A stretch of DNA of 64,000 nucleotides from CAJXJP01 sp963926055. Lineage in GTDB: Bacteria > Patescibacteriota > Gracilibacteria > BD1-5 > UBA6164. The notes under the pieces are model-generated. The model ran no database searches. It saw nothing but the letters and a program-made list of their open reading frames with translations, and was not told where the DNA came from. The stretch is taken from positions 1 through 64,000 of the forward strand of contig CAWUVK010000001.1 of assembly GCA_963926055.1 (NCBI GenBank), in the 5' to 3' direction. Position numbers and translations under genes: made by a program. Of the stretch, positions 52,180 through 61,395 are shown piece after piece (the stretch's first letter is position 1; every line of letters starts with the position of its first letter).

Positions 52180-52425
52180 TTAGAAATTTACTCAAAATAT
52201 AGAGATTGTCAAGAATATTTTTTTGTAATTTAAAAGCCTGATAGATCAGGCTTTTCTTTTTAGTGTAAGTTTCCATTTATGTCCTTTATTTGAATCAGCT
52301 GCTTGTATTATTTTAAAGCGACCAGATGTAAGGACATTTTTTTTAGAAACTTTATTTAATGGTTTCAATATCTCTCGAGATAATTTTTTTCTCGCTTGAT
52401 TCATTGTCAATATTTCATCAGACAT
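52180..52425 (-). CDS. Small basic protein with UGA before a hairpin (stop uncertain)
   Basis: The frame opens with a good ribosome site (AAGGGAG) and reads 59 residues: MSDEILTMNQARKKLSRE, then KKNVLTSGRFKIIQAADSN and a basic end. It then meets UGA at 52246-52248. Under code 25 this is glycine and the frame goes on 22 residues to a TAA at 52180, through a hairpin and into the next gene's promoter-like TTGACA. The extension (for example LNYKKIFLTISIF) looks unlike the rest. Either the family truly ends at that UGA, or the tail is a by-product of recoding. No family recognised. Confidence 0.5.
52240..52266. terminator. Possible hairpin/terminator over the UGA codon
   Basis: AAAAGCCTGAT/ATCAGGCTTTT perfect hairpin. 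The better T-run is on the plus strand; on the minus strand only four T follow. Confidence 0.4.
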
Positions 52426-52563
52426 TTTTACTCCCTTTTTATAAAAGCTGACTTAATTTGGATTATTAATTTAGCCTAAAAAAATATTTTGTCAATAAAA
52501 ATTATTTCTTGCCTTTTGTGAGTATTAAAATAAAATATAAAAAATAATTTTTGAAAAATAAAA

Positions 52564-53868
52564 ATGAAAAGAAAAATTTATTTAATCGATGGAAATAATT
52601 TTATTTACAGAATGTTTTTCTGACTTCCAGAATTTGCAACAAAAGATGGGAAAATAGTAAATGCTGTTTTTGGGATGGCAAAATTTTTTACAAGCCAATT
52701 AGTAAAAGAAAATCCTGATTATGTATTTTTTGTAAAAGATTCAAAATGACCAACATTTCGTAGCGAAATATTTCAAGATTATAAAGCGACTCGTGAAAGA
52801 ATGCCGGATAATTTAAGAAGTCAAATTGCTGATATTGATACTATTATTGATGAAATGTGAGTTCCAACTATTTGAGCTGAATGATTTGAAGCAGATGACG
52901 TTATTGGAACGCTTGCTACAAAACTTTGAGAAGATCAAGACAATGATATTTTTATTTTAACGTGAGATAAAGATTTATATTCTCTCGTAAAAAATAATGT
53001 CAAAATTTATGACACTATGAAGAAAAAAATTTCTGGACCAGATGAAACTCGTGAGAAATTTTGAATTGATCCGGAAATGATTATTGATTATTTAGCGATT
53101 GTTTGAGATACAGCTGATAATATTCCGGGAATTGCAGGATTTTGACCGAAAAAAGCTGTGACAATGTTAAATGAAATTTGAAACGTAGAAAAAGTATATG
53201 AAATTTTAGATTCTGGAAATTTTGAAGATTTATCAGATGATGCAAAAAAAATCTATAAATGAAAGGCTTTAGAAAAACTAACAGAAAATAGAGAAAATGC
53301 ATTTTTATCAAAAAAACTTGCAACAGTCTGTTTAGATACACCGATTTGAGATAATTTTGATTTAGAAAATTATAAATTTTTTCCAAAAGATTTAATTTCT
53401 CAAAAAGTAGTAGAAATTTTCAAAGATTTTGAATTTACATCTTTAATACCTCAATGATCACAAGAGGCAAAAAAAACTTGGAAAGATACAAATATTTCTC
53501 CAAAAATTATATGAGATGAACAAGAATTACAAAAATTAAAATCATTAATTAAAAAACAAGATAAAATTATTTTAGATACTGAAACAACTTCTTTATCTAT
53601 TATTGATGCACAACTGGTTTGAATCTCTATTTATATTGATGATAAAGAAATTTATTACATAAATAGAAAACATAGATGACCGGCAGTAGATGATAAAACT
53701 TTGCATAATTTTATTGATTTCTTACTTTCAAGAGATATTCTTATAATTGGTCATAATATTAAATATGATCTACAAATTTTAGAATTATTTATGAAACATC
53801 ATAATAATCATTCTTGAGATGAAAATTCTCAAGAAGAAAATACTCAATGACAAATGTCATTTTTATAA
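52564..53868 (+). CDS. PolA-like protein: 5'-3' exonuclease plus partial 3'-5' exo domain, no polymerase
   Basis: 434 residues against about 900 for DNA polymerase I. The flap/5' nuclease domain is complete (1-~290): YLIDGNNFIYRMFF, YKATRERMP, EADDVIGTLA, ILTGDKDLYSLV and the helix-hairpin-helix GDTADNIPGIAGFGPKKA, whose acidic residues bind metal. From ~325 a DnaQ-like fold starts (IILDTETTSLSIIDAQLVGIS, IIGHNIKYDLQILEL) but the last exo motif and the whole polymerase are missing. The protein ends GQMSFL, a good match to the beta-clamp-binding pattern QxxLF-type. A stop-free, orderly end argues against random decay. Confidence 0.88.
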
Positions 53869-53956
53869 AAAATAATTTCTTATTTATTTTCTAAGATAGA
53901 AAATAAATATTAAAAACCCAGAAATTATTAAAAAATTTATTATTTATATATAAAAA

Positions 53957-54874
53957 ATGTTTAAAAGAATTGTTCTATTTTTACTGACAAATATCGCCGT
54001 ACTTGCTACTATCATGATTTCTTTATCAGTTATTCAAGCTGTATTTGGGATTAATGTTACTGGATATGGATGAAGTTATATTGGAATATTTATTTTTGCT
54101 TTAGTTGTTTGATTTGCTGGGAGTTTCATTTCTCTGGCTCTATCAAAATATATGGCAAAAATGGCATATAAAATTAATCTAGCAACAAAACAAAATTTTG
54201 ATGCGTTAGACGAAAAACAAAAATTAGTATTTAGAACTGTAGAAGATTTAGCCGAAAGAAATAATATTAAAACTCCAGAAATAGGTTTTTATATTTCACC
54301 GGAACCAAATGCATTTGCAACTGGTGCTTCAAAAAATTCATCACTCGTTGCCGTTTCTTCAGGTTTACTTGATATGATGAATACTGATGAAATAGAATGA
54401 GTTGTAGCACATGAAATGGCTCATATATTAAATGGAGATATGGTTACAATGGCATTAGTTCAATGAGTATTAAATACATTTGTTGTATTTTTCTCTAGAA
54501 TTATTGCAAATATAATTGATAATTTTATGCAAGGGGAAGAAGAATCTAGTGGTCCAAGTTGGGTATATTATGTTTCTTCTATTGTCTTAGATATTATTTT
54601 TGGTATTTTTGCTTCACTTGTTGCGATGAAATTTAGTCGTTATAGAGAATTTAGAGCTGATTATGGAAGTGCTCAATTTGTATGAAAAAGAAAAATGATT
54701 GCAGCATTAAAAGCTCTACAATCAATGCAAAATAGAATGTTATCAACTGATGATTCTAAAATGGCAACGATGAAAATTTCTACAAAAAATAAAAAATCAT
54801 GAATTTTAAGTTTATTTTCATCTCACCCAGATTTATCAGATAGAATTACAGCTTTAGAAAATGCAAATATTTAA
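53957..54874 (+). CDS. htpX: Membrane zinc metalloprotease HtpX
   Basis: 305 residues. Two N-terminal helices, then PNAFATGASKNSSLVAVSSGLLDMM. The catalytic VVAHEMAHILNGDM (HExxH) follows, then two more helices and the third zinc ligand in SRYREFRADYGSAQFV. It degrades misfolded membrane proteins from the cytosolic side. The HExxH glycine-rich surroundings include UGA codons. Confidence 0.96.
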
Positions 54875-54875
54875 T

Positions 54876-54908
54876 AAAAAATCTAGATTACATCTAGATT
54901 TTTTTTAT
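54876..54908 (+). terminator. Intrinsic terminator
   Basis: AATCTAGA/TCTAGATT hairpin with five-base loop and eight T. Confidence 0.88.
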
Positions 54909-54997
54909 AAAAAAACTTTTTTTATAATTTCTATTTTGAGTATAATACTTTTGAGAATACAAAACCTCAACCTAAAATAATTCTTAAGGAACAAAAC

Positions 54998-55672
54998 ATG
55001 AAAAAAATATTAGCAGTAATTGCATTATTTTCGATAAGTCTGAAAAGTTTCGCGAGCTACGATTTTGATGAAATGTTAGAATCTGCAAATGATTTAGCAC
55101 AAAGAGAAGTGATTTCTGATAAATCACAAAATCCATCAGATTATAATTTAAACGCAAATGTTCTCAGACAAGAAATTGGTTTAATTGCTATGAGAGTTGC
55201 AAAATTAGAAAAAAAATCATCTTGTTCAGGTTTATTTAAAGATATTTCAGCAACTTCACCAAATGACTGGGCTTGTGCTCATATTGAAGCATTAGTTGAT
55301 AACAATTTAATTTCTTCAAATGAATATTTCAGACCAGAAGATAATATTACCAAAGCTGAATCATTAAAAATGTTAATAAAAGCCATTGGATATGATTTTG
55401 AATATGATACAAATTCTAGTGTTTCTTGGCAAGAACAATATGTAGATTTTGCTGTTGAAAAAGGAATTACTGATGAATTTAGTGATTATAATGTGAATGC
55501 TTCTAGAGGTTGGGTATTTGTGATTGCAGCTCATACTATCGAAGTAAAACAAAAAGAAGAAGCTCAAGAGGAAGAAAAAGATAGTAAATGTGGAAAAGAA
55601 ATGAGTGATGAAGATTGTGATTATTCTGATGAAGTTTTAAAAACTTTAGAATATTTCCTAGATTTTAATTAA
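54998..55672 (+). CDS. Secreted SLH-domain protein
   Basis: 224 residues. The signal peptide ends near SFASYD. An S-layer homology region lies at about 80-180: FKDISATSPNDWACAHIEALVDNNLIS, then FRPEDNITKAESLKMLIKAIG and a second, weaker unit (GITDEFSDYNVNASRGWVFV). A charged Cys-containing tail ends it. SLH units tie proteins to wall polymers. None of six glycines is UGA, and AAGGAA precedes the ATG. A role in cell-surface structure is inferred. Confidence 0.78.
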   Translation: MKKILAVIALFSISLKSFASYDFDEMLESANDLAQREVISDKSQNPSDYNLNANVLRQEIGLIAMRVAKLEKKSSCSGLFKDISATSPNDWACAHIEALVDNNLISSNEYFRPEDNITKAESLKMLIKAIGYDFEYDTNSSVSWQEQYVDFAVEKGITDEFSDYNVNASRGWVFVIAAHTIEVKQKEEAQEEEKDSKCGKEMSDEDCDYSDEVLKTLEYFLDFN

Positions 55673-55683
55673 AAAATATTTAG

Positions 55684-55720
55684 AATAAGAAAAACTAATT
55701 TTAGTTTTTCTTATTTTTTT
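55684..55720 (+). terminator. Intrinsic terminator
   Basis: AATAAGAAAAACTAA/TTAGTTTTTCTTATT perfect hairpin plus seven T. Confidence 0.88.
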
Positions 55721-55729
55721 ATAAAAATT

Positions 55730-55999
55730 ATGGAAAAAGAACTATTACAACAATTTAGAGATCAAGTAAAAACTATTGATTTAGAAATAATTTATTTACT
55801 TTCAAGAAGATTTGAAAATGTAAAACAAATCTGAGCTTTGAAAAAAGAATTAAATTTAGGAGTTCATCAAGAAGATATTTGGAATAATTTATTAGCAGAT
55901 ATTTTAGAAGAATGAAAAGAAAGATTTTTAGACGAAGATTTTGTAAAAAATATTTGGAATTTAATTCACGAAGAATCTAAAAAATATCAAGAAAAATAA
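55730..55999 (+). CDS. Chorismate mutase (AroQ fold), monofunctional
   Basis: 89 residues, the usual length of a free AroQ domain. FRDQVKTIDLEIIYLLSRRFENVKQIGALKKEL contains the conserved R...D..I..L...R......I...K pattern of helix 1, and HQEDIWNNLLADILEEGKERFL the helix-2/3 contacts. It would turn chorismate to prephenate. No other aromatic-pathway gene is in the window, so its substrate supply is unclear. Next downstream is the T-box leader. Confidence 0.78.
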
Positions 56000-56048
56000 A
56001 TGAAATAAATTAAAAAATATTTTTTTAATTTATTTTTTAAAATTACTA

Positions 56049-56075
56049 TTGATATTTTTAAAATTGTAATATAAT
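56049..56075 (+). promoter_or_regulatory. Promoter of the glyQS T-box transcript
   Basis: TTGATA (56049-56054), 15 bases, TATAAT (56070-56075); start expected near 56082. Confidence 0.65.
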
Positions 56076-56081
56076 ACTTTC

Positions 56082-56229
56082 AAGTAAGAAATATTTACAG
56101 ATAAAAAAACCGGGATGGAATCCGTGTTTTCTGAAAATATTTTTACAAAAGTAAATCTTCAGGTGGAACCGTCCTCAAAAAGGACCCTGTAGGCATTTTT
56201 TATAAAAAATGTCCACAGGGACTTTTTTT
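56082..56229 (+). promoter_or_regulatory. Glycine T-box riboswitch controlling glycyl-tRNA synthetase
   Basis: Stem I: GTAA-g-AAATATTT (56084-56096) pairs with AAATATTTTTAC (56135-56146). Above lies an asymmetric internal loop with CUGA (56131-56134) on its 3' side, topped by a short AAAAC/GTTTT and CGG/CCG hairpin with a GGA triloop. A TTTAC-AAAA-GTAAA hairpin follows. The antiterminator is textbook: CAGG (56160), bulge TGGAACC (56164-56170), GTCC/GGAC, CCTG (56186-56189). The competing terminator, CCCTGT...ACAGGG plus seven T, spans 56185-56229. TGGA in the bulge pairs with a UCCA tRNA 3' end, that is discriminator U73 as in bacterial tRNA-Gly. Stem II elements are absent, as in known glyQS T-boxes. 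Confidence 0.85.
56185..56229 (+). terminator. Regulated terminator of the T-box
   Basis: CCCTGTaGgCATTTTTTAT pairs with AAAAATGtCcACAGGG and is followed by ACTTTTTTT. Its 5' arm overlaps the antiterminator CCTG, giving the expected either/or switch. Confidence 0.85.
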
Positions 56230-56264
56230 ATGAAAAAATTATTACTTTTTAATTTTTTCAAACT

Positions 56265-57653
56265 ATGACACAAGTAGAAATGAAAGATATTGTTAATTTA
56301 GCTCAAAATAGAGGTTTTGTATATCCATGATCAGAAATTTATGGAGGTTTAGCAAATTCTTGGGATTATGGTCCATATGGTTCTATTATGAAAGATAATA
56401 TCAAATTTCTTTGGCAAAAAGAATTTATTCAAAAAAGAACTGATGTGATGCAAATAGATTGTTCTTTAATTATGAATCCAAAAGTTTGGGAAGCTTCAGG
56501 ACATGTAGGAGGTTTTGCTGATCCTTTAACTGATTGTAGAGAATGTAACACAAGACATAGAGCTGATAAATTAGTTGATAATTTATTAGAAACTACAGAC
56601 CTAGTTGCTCCTGATAACTATGCTGGTGATAAAACAGATTCAGTAGAACTAGATCAAATATTAGTAGATTTAGGTATTGAATGTCCAAATTGTAAAGCAA
56701 AAGCTTTCACTCCAATTAAAAAATTTAACTTGATGTTAAAAACATTTCTTGGTGTAACTGATGATTCTGCTTCTCAAGCATATCTCAGACCAGAAACAGC
56801 TCAAGGACAATTTGTAGATTTTACTCATGTTGCGAGAAGTTCGAGAAGAAAATTACCATTTGGGATTGCTCAAGTAGGGAAATCTTTTAGAAATGAAATT
56901 ACTCCAGGGAATTTTATTTTCAGAACAAGAGAATTCGAACAAATGGAAATCGAATATTTCGTAACTCCATGAGAAGATGATGCAGCTTTTGCCGAATGGA
57001 AAAATCAGTCTCATAAATATTTTACTGAAATTCTTGGTCTAAAAGAAGAAAATATTAGATTTACTCCAATTAAACAAGAAGAACTTCCTCATTATTCAAA
57101 AGAAGCAGGTGATTTTGATTATAAATATCCATTTGGATGGTGAGAAATTGAAACTCTCGCAAATAGAACAGATTATGATTTAAAAGCTCATATGGAAGCT
57201 TCAAAACAAAATTTATCATATTTTGATGCTGTAAATAATAAAAAATTCTTACCATACGTTATTGAACCAGCAATGGGATTATGAAGAATTGTATTAGCAG
57301 TTATGTGTGATGCTTATACGGTTGATGAAGAATATAACAGAACATATTTAAAATTAAATCCAAAAGTTGCTCCAATCAAAGTATGAGTTCTTCCAGTAGT
57401 GAAAAAAATTGGTCATTTAGCGAAAGAAATTTATGCTCAATTAGCAGAAGATTTCATCTGTGAATATGATGAAGTTGGTTCTATCTGAAAAAGATACGCA
57501 AGAATGGATGAAATTTGAACTCCTTTCTGTATATCAGTAGATTCTACAAATTATGATGAAGGAAATGTTACCGTGAGATTTAGAGATTCTATGGAACAAG
57601 AAGTTGTTTCAATAACTGAACTCAATGATTTCATTAGAAAACATATGAAATAA
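56265..57653 (+). CDS. glyQS: Glycyl-tRNA synthetase, homodimeric (alpha-2) class II type
   Basis: 462 residues. Motifs: GFVYPGSEIYGGLANSWDYGPYG, the zinc-binding-like CRECNTRHRAD and CPNCKAKAF pair, YLRPETAQGQFVDF (motif 2 region), KSFRNEITPGNFIFRTREFEQMEIEYF and ALPYVIEPAMGLGRIVLAVM-type motif 3, then the anticodon-binding domain (VWVLPVVKKIGH-like, with UGA for Gly). It charges tRNA-Gly; here it must also charge the tRNA-Gly(UCA) that reads UGA. It is controlled by the T-box leader upstream. The start is the ATG 35 bases after the terminator T-run. Confidence 0.96.
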
Positions 57654-57670
57654 AAAAATAAAAAAATAAA

Positions 57671-57702
57671 AAAACTCTCAAATTAATTTGAGAGTTTTTT
57701 TA
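57671..57702. terminator. Bidirectional terminator
   Basis: AAACTCTCAAATT/AATTTGAGAGTTT perfect hairpin with T-runs both ways. Confidence 0.9.
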
Positions 57703-57711
57703 TTTGAAAAA

Positions 57712-58095
57712 TTATAATTCAACAGTTTCTTGTTTTTCTTTTGGAGTATTTTCTCCAGCTAATGGATCTGGACCATATTGATTTGGACCTGTTGTACCTT
57801 TGAAGAAATAACAAATAATAGCTAAGTAAATATTTGCAATTGGAACAAACATTAGTAGTGTCATCCATGGATTTTTATCTAAATCACGAACTCTTTTTAT
57901 TGTAGCAACTACTGAAACATATAAAAGGTATAGATAAGCAACTATAGCTAAAACTGCTCCTAATTCTGGAAAAATACCACTAATAGCTCCAATTGGAATA
58001 AATAATAATAGAGATAATCCTAAAGGATATAACCAAATTTTTTTTCTATTCCATCTCCCATAGGGAGTATTACAAGCGTGTAAAAAATCTTTCAT
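57712..58095 (-). CDS. DUF805-like membrane protein
   Basis: 127 residues with about four helices. CNTPYGRWNRKKIWLYPLGLSLLL at the N-terminus, then IKRVRDLDKNPWMTLLMFVPIANIYLAIICYFFKGTTGPNQYGPDPL, which is the DUF805 core and its characteristic PNxYGPDP tail. None of nine glycines is UGA. It is convergent with glyQS. Function unknown. Confidence 0.8.
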   Translation of the reverse strand: MKDFLHACNTPYGRWNRKKIWLYPLGLSLLLFIPIGAISGIFPELGAVLAIVAYLYLLYVSVVATIKRVRDLDKNPWMTLLMFVPIANIYLAIICYFFKGTTGPNQYGPDPLAGENTPKEKQETVEL

Positions 58096-58232
58096 ATGTC
58101 ATGTATTATTTTTATAAAGTATATTAAATATATTATTTTTTGATATTAAAGTCAAATTAATATGCTAAAAATAATATTTTGTTTTTTGTATATTTATATT
58201 ATAGTAATAAAAATATTTATTAATTTAAAAAT

Positions 58233-59237
58233 ATGAAAATTTTTCAAGCCAAAGAAACAATATTTGATAGAATTGAGCAAATATTTCCAATTTTTCTAAA
58301 AAATATACTCAGATTAACTCTTCCATATTTATTATATCAAATTTTATTTATAGCTATTTTATGAAGTGTATTTGTATTTTATATATGAGTTTGAATATTA
58401 TGAATATTAAAATCTAATGGATGAAATTTTTGAGATGTTTTATATAATCCTATGATTATATATTTTATATTTTTTGGATTTGTGTTATTTATATTTTTTG
58501 CTCTGAGTAATATTCCTATAATTCTAGCCACACTTAAGTCAATTAAGCAATGTCTAAACAAACAAAATATTACTCCATTTGAAAATATAAAATGGTGAAT
58601 TAAAAATATATTCCTATCTTTTAAGACTTATTGGTATATTTTTGCTTATATTTACTTGATTCCAGCACTAATATTTATTGTTTGAGGAATAATGTTTATT
58701 AGTTGAATGTGAGAAAATAAAATTCAATGATTGATAAATTTTTGAATAATATTCATGATTTTATCATTTTTACTATTTTTATTCTTTGCTATTTATAGAT
58801 GAACAAAAACAAGTTTTTCTCTAATTTATGCAGTAGATAAAGAGTCTTTTGATAAAGAAAATTTTAAAAAATCAATAGATATTACTCAAAATAATTGGTG
58901 GAGAATTTTTTGAAACTTATTTTTAATTTGATTAATAATTAGCTTTGGAATTAAATTTATATTGGGTATTTTTATGTTAATATTACCAAGTAGTTTTAAT
59001 TTTAGTTTATTATTACAAGGTGATGTAGCTTCGATTAATTTTGATAAAGTTATTTCGGTTTTAGAAACATTTAACCCATTTATACATATTATAAATAATA
59101 TTATTAAAAATATTTTACAAGTAATTTGAATTGTATTTATTTTAATGTTTAGTTATGTATTTATGCTTCGTTTAAAGGATGAAAATGAAAATAATTCTAA
59201 TGAACTAGTACTTGAAAATACTAATTGAGAATTATAA
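58233..59237 (+). CDS. Polytopic membrane protein (glycerophosphodiesterase-membrane-domain-like)
   Basis: 334 residues with six or more helices. The order of long helices (YLLYQILFIAILGSVFVFY, FFGFVLFIFFALSNIPIIL, TYWYIFAYIYLIPALIFIV) and loops with FSLIYAVDKESFDKENFKKSIDITQNNWWRIFGN resembles the YIPF/GDPD-membrane and DUF975-type families. Acidic C-terminal tail. UGA glycines frequent. Function not assigned. Confidence 0.55.
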
Positions 59238-59264
59238 AAAACTTCGCTATAGCGAAGTTTTTTT
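59237..59264 (+). terminator. Intrinsic terminator
   Basis: AAACTTCGCTATAGCGAAGTTT palindromic hairpin followed by T-run. Confidence 0.88.
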
Positions 59265-59332
59265 GATATTTATTTGCTAAATAAAAATATTTGTATATAT
59301 TTTGTATATATATTAAATTAATTTTATTTTTT

Positions 59333-60421
59333 ATGGAGGAAAAAATATATTTAGCACTTTTACATACTTTGTGATTTACTCATAATAAATTACATTTTAT
59401 TTTTAAAGAAAATCAAAATTATCAAGAATTTTATGAAAATATTTCTGAAAATTATTTATTAAAATTTTGATTAAAAGATAAACAAATTAATATTATTTTA
59501 GAAAGAAAAAATAAATTTTCGATTGAATTTATTAAAAATAATATTATTCAAAGAAATGTGAAAATTATTACAGTTTTTGATGATGATTTTCCTGAAGAAT
59601 TTTATAACTTAGCTCAAATTCCTTTTGTTATTTATGTTCGTTGAAAAATAACAATATGACAAAAAATTTCTATTGTCTGATCTCGTAAAATATCTTCTTA
59701 TTGAAAAAAAATTATAGAAAATTTTATCCCAATTTTATGAAAATATTTTACTATCGTTTCAGGTTGAGCTGCGGGGTGTGATACTTTGGCACATATGATT
59801 TCTTTAGAAAATAATGTAAATACCATTAGTATCATTGGTACTTGAATTGATCAAGATTATCCAGTGAGTAATAAAAAAATATATGATGAAATAGTAGAAA
59901 AATGAGGATGAATTATGTCTATGTTTGCCATAGGAGAAATTTGAAATCCGTATAATTTCCCAATTAGAAATCAATTAGTTGCTGGTATTTCTGCTGGTAC
60001 TCTTATTGTCGAAGCAAAACAAAAATCAGGTACACTTATTACGGCCCGTTTAGCTTTAGAATTATGAAAAGAAGTTTTTGCTATACCATGAGATATTTTT
60101 TCTTCTCAATGTGAATGATCGAATATTTTAATACAGAATTCTTCAGCATATCCTGTTATCCAAGCTGAAAATATATTAGAACAATTTAATATTATTTCTC
60201 AAAGTGATAAAAAAATCTGAATTTGAAATATACAAAAAATATCTTTTCAGGATGATATAGAAGAAAAAATTTATAACTTATTATTAGTAGAAAAACTAAA
60301 TATCAATCAAATTGCCAAAAAATTATCATTAGATGTTATGACACTTGGATTTAAAATGAGTATGTTAGAAATTTCTTGATATGTAAAAAAATCACTAAGT
60401 TGAGATTATGAAATTCAATAA
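59333..60421 (+). CDS. dprA: DNA-processing protein DprA
   Basis: 362 residues. The Rossmann-like core shows ISIVGSRKISSYGKKIIENF, TIVSGGAAGCDTLAHMISL, SIIGTGIDQDYPVSNKKIYDEI, NFPIRNQLVAGISAGTLIVEAKQKSGTLITARLALELGKEVFAIPG and a C-terminal winged-helix region. Nearly all its conserved glycines are split between GGN and UGA. DprA loads RecA onto incoming single strands during natural transformation, which fits the transferred-looking genes nearby. Confidence 0.96.
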
Positions 60422-60482
60422 AATCTTTACAAAGTGCGATTTATTCATATAGTTAGGTCAGATTTATTTATAAAAATTTCCT

Positions 60483-61274
60483 ATGGAAACGAGTATATTT
60501 GTGAAAATAGAGATAATCATATTCTTTTTGTCTTTTTTGTATGCTATCTATTTTATGTTAGAAAAAGTATATAAAGCATACTTTCACGTGAAAAAAATCG
60601 TAGAACCAAAAAAATCAATTCCAAGAAAAAAGAAATCAAAAAAATTAAAAATTTCTCAAGAAAATAATAAACAGTCAATTGAAGCTGTTAAGCTTTCAGA
60701 TCAAGATAAACAAAAACTTATTGATATAGTAAAAAGAGTAAAAATAAATGCATCAAAAGGTTATTTTGATACTGCAAGACACATTATAGTAGAATGACTT
60801 TCTATTGATAAATTTAATAAAGACCTCAATATAGAGCTGGCTGGTATTTATGAAAAAGAACATAATTATAAAAATGCAGAGTTCATTTATAAAGATCTTA
60901 TTGACGCTATTTGAAAAGATTGTGATGTAATGAAAAAATTAGGTATGATTTATGCATTACAAAATAAACTTGTTGAAGCTCAAAATATGTATGAAAAAGT
61001 TCATAAAAGAAGAAAAGAAGATGCTGAAGTTATAAATATGCTAGCAGATATAACTTTTGAACTTCAAAATTATCAACAAGCAATGATTTATTTAAAATTA
61101 ATTTTAAAAGATAAACCAAGAAATGTAGATAGACTTCTAATGTTAGCAGTATGTTTTGAGTCTTTAGATCAATGAGAAGATGCTTTTGAAACGTATAAAA
61201 AAATTGTCGAATTACAACCATATAATACTCTTGCAAGAAATAAACTCAATGAATTATTTGCAGTTAAAAATTAG
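60483..61274 (+). CDS. Membrane-anchored TPR protein
   Basis: 263 residues. An N-terminal helix (8-28) and a basic linker (KKSIPRKKKSKKLKIS) precede at least four TPR units (GYFDTARHIIVEGL, NYKNAEFIYKDLI, KLVEAQNMYEKV, NYQQAMIYLKLIL, EDAFETYKKIV). It should scaffold a complex on the cytosolic face. No UGA until residue 105, then several. Partner unknown; it lies between dprA and dnaB. Confidence 0.75.
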
Positions 61275-61316
61275 TTTTTGACAATAATGTGATTTTAAGC
61301 AATAGTTATTAACATA

Positions 61317-61352
61317 AAAAGCTAAAAGTAAGTTTACTTTTAGCTTTTTTTT
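61317..61352 (+). terminator. Intrinsic terminator
   Basis: AAAGCTAAAAGTA/TACTTTTAGCTTT perfect hairpin with nine T. Confidence 0.92.
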
Positions 61353-61395
61353 TATACATTTATATAAAATATATTTTTTAAATATGTAGCCAGAG

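Noticed and set aside
56230..56277. A 15-codon leader frame with one UGA, overlapping the glyQS start, as a possible translational attenuator.
   Set aside because: It lacks a ribosome site and begins in the terminator T-run; the T-box already explains control. Chance ATG in AT-rich DNA is more likely.
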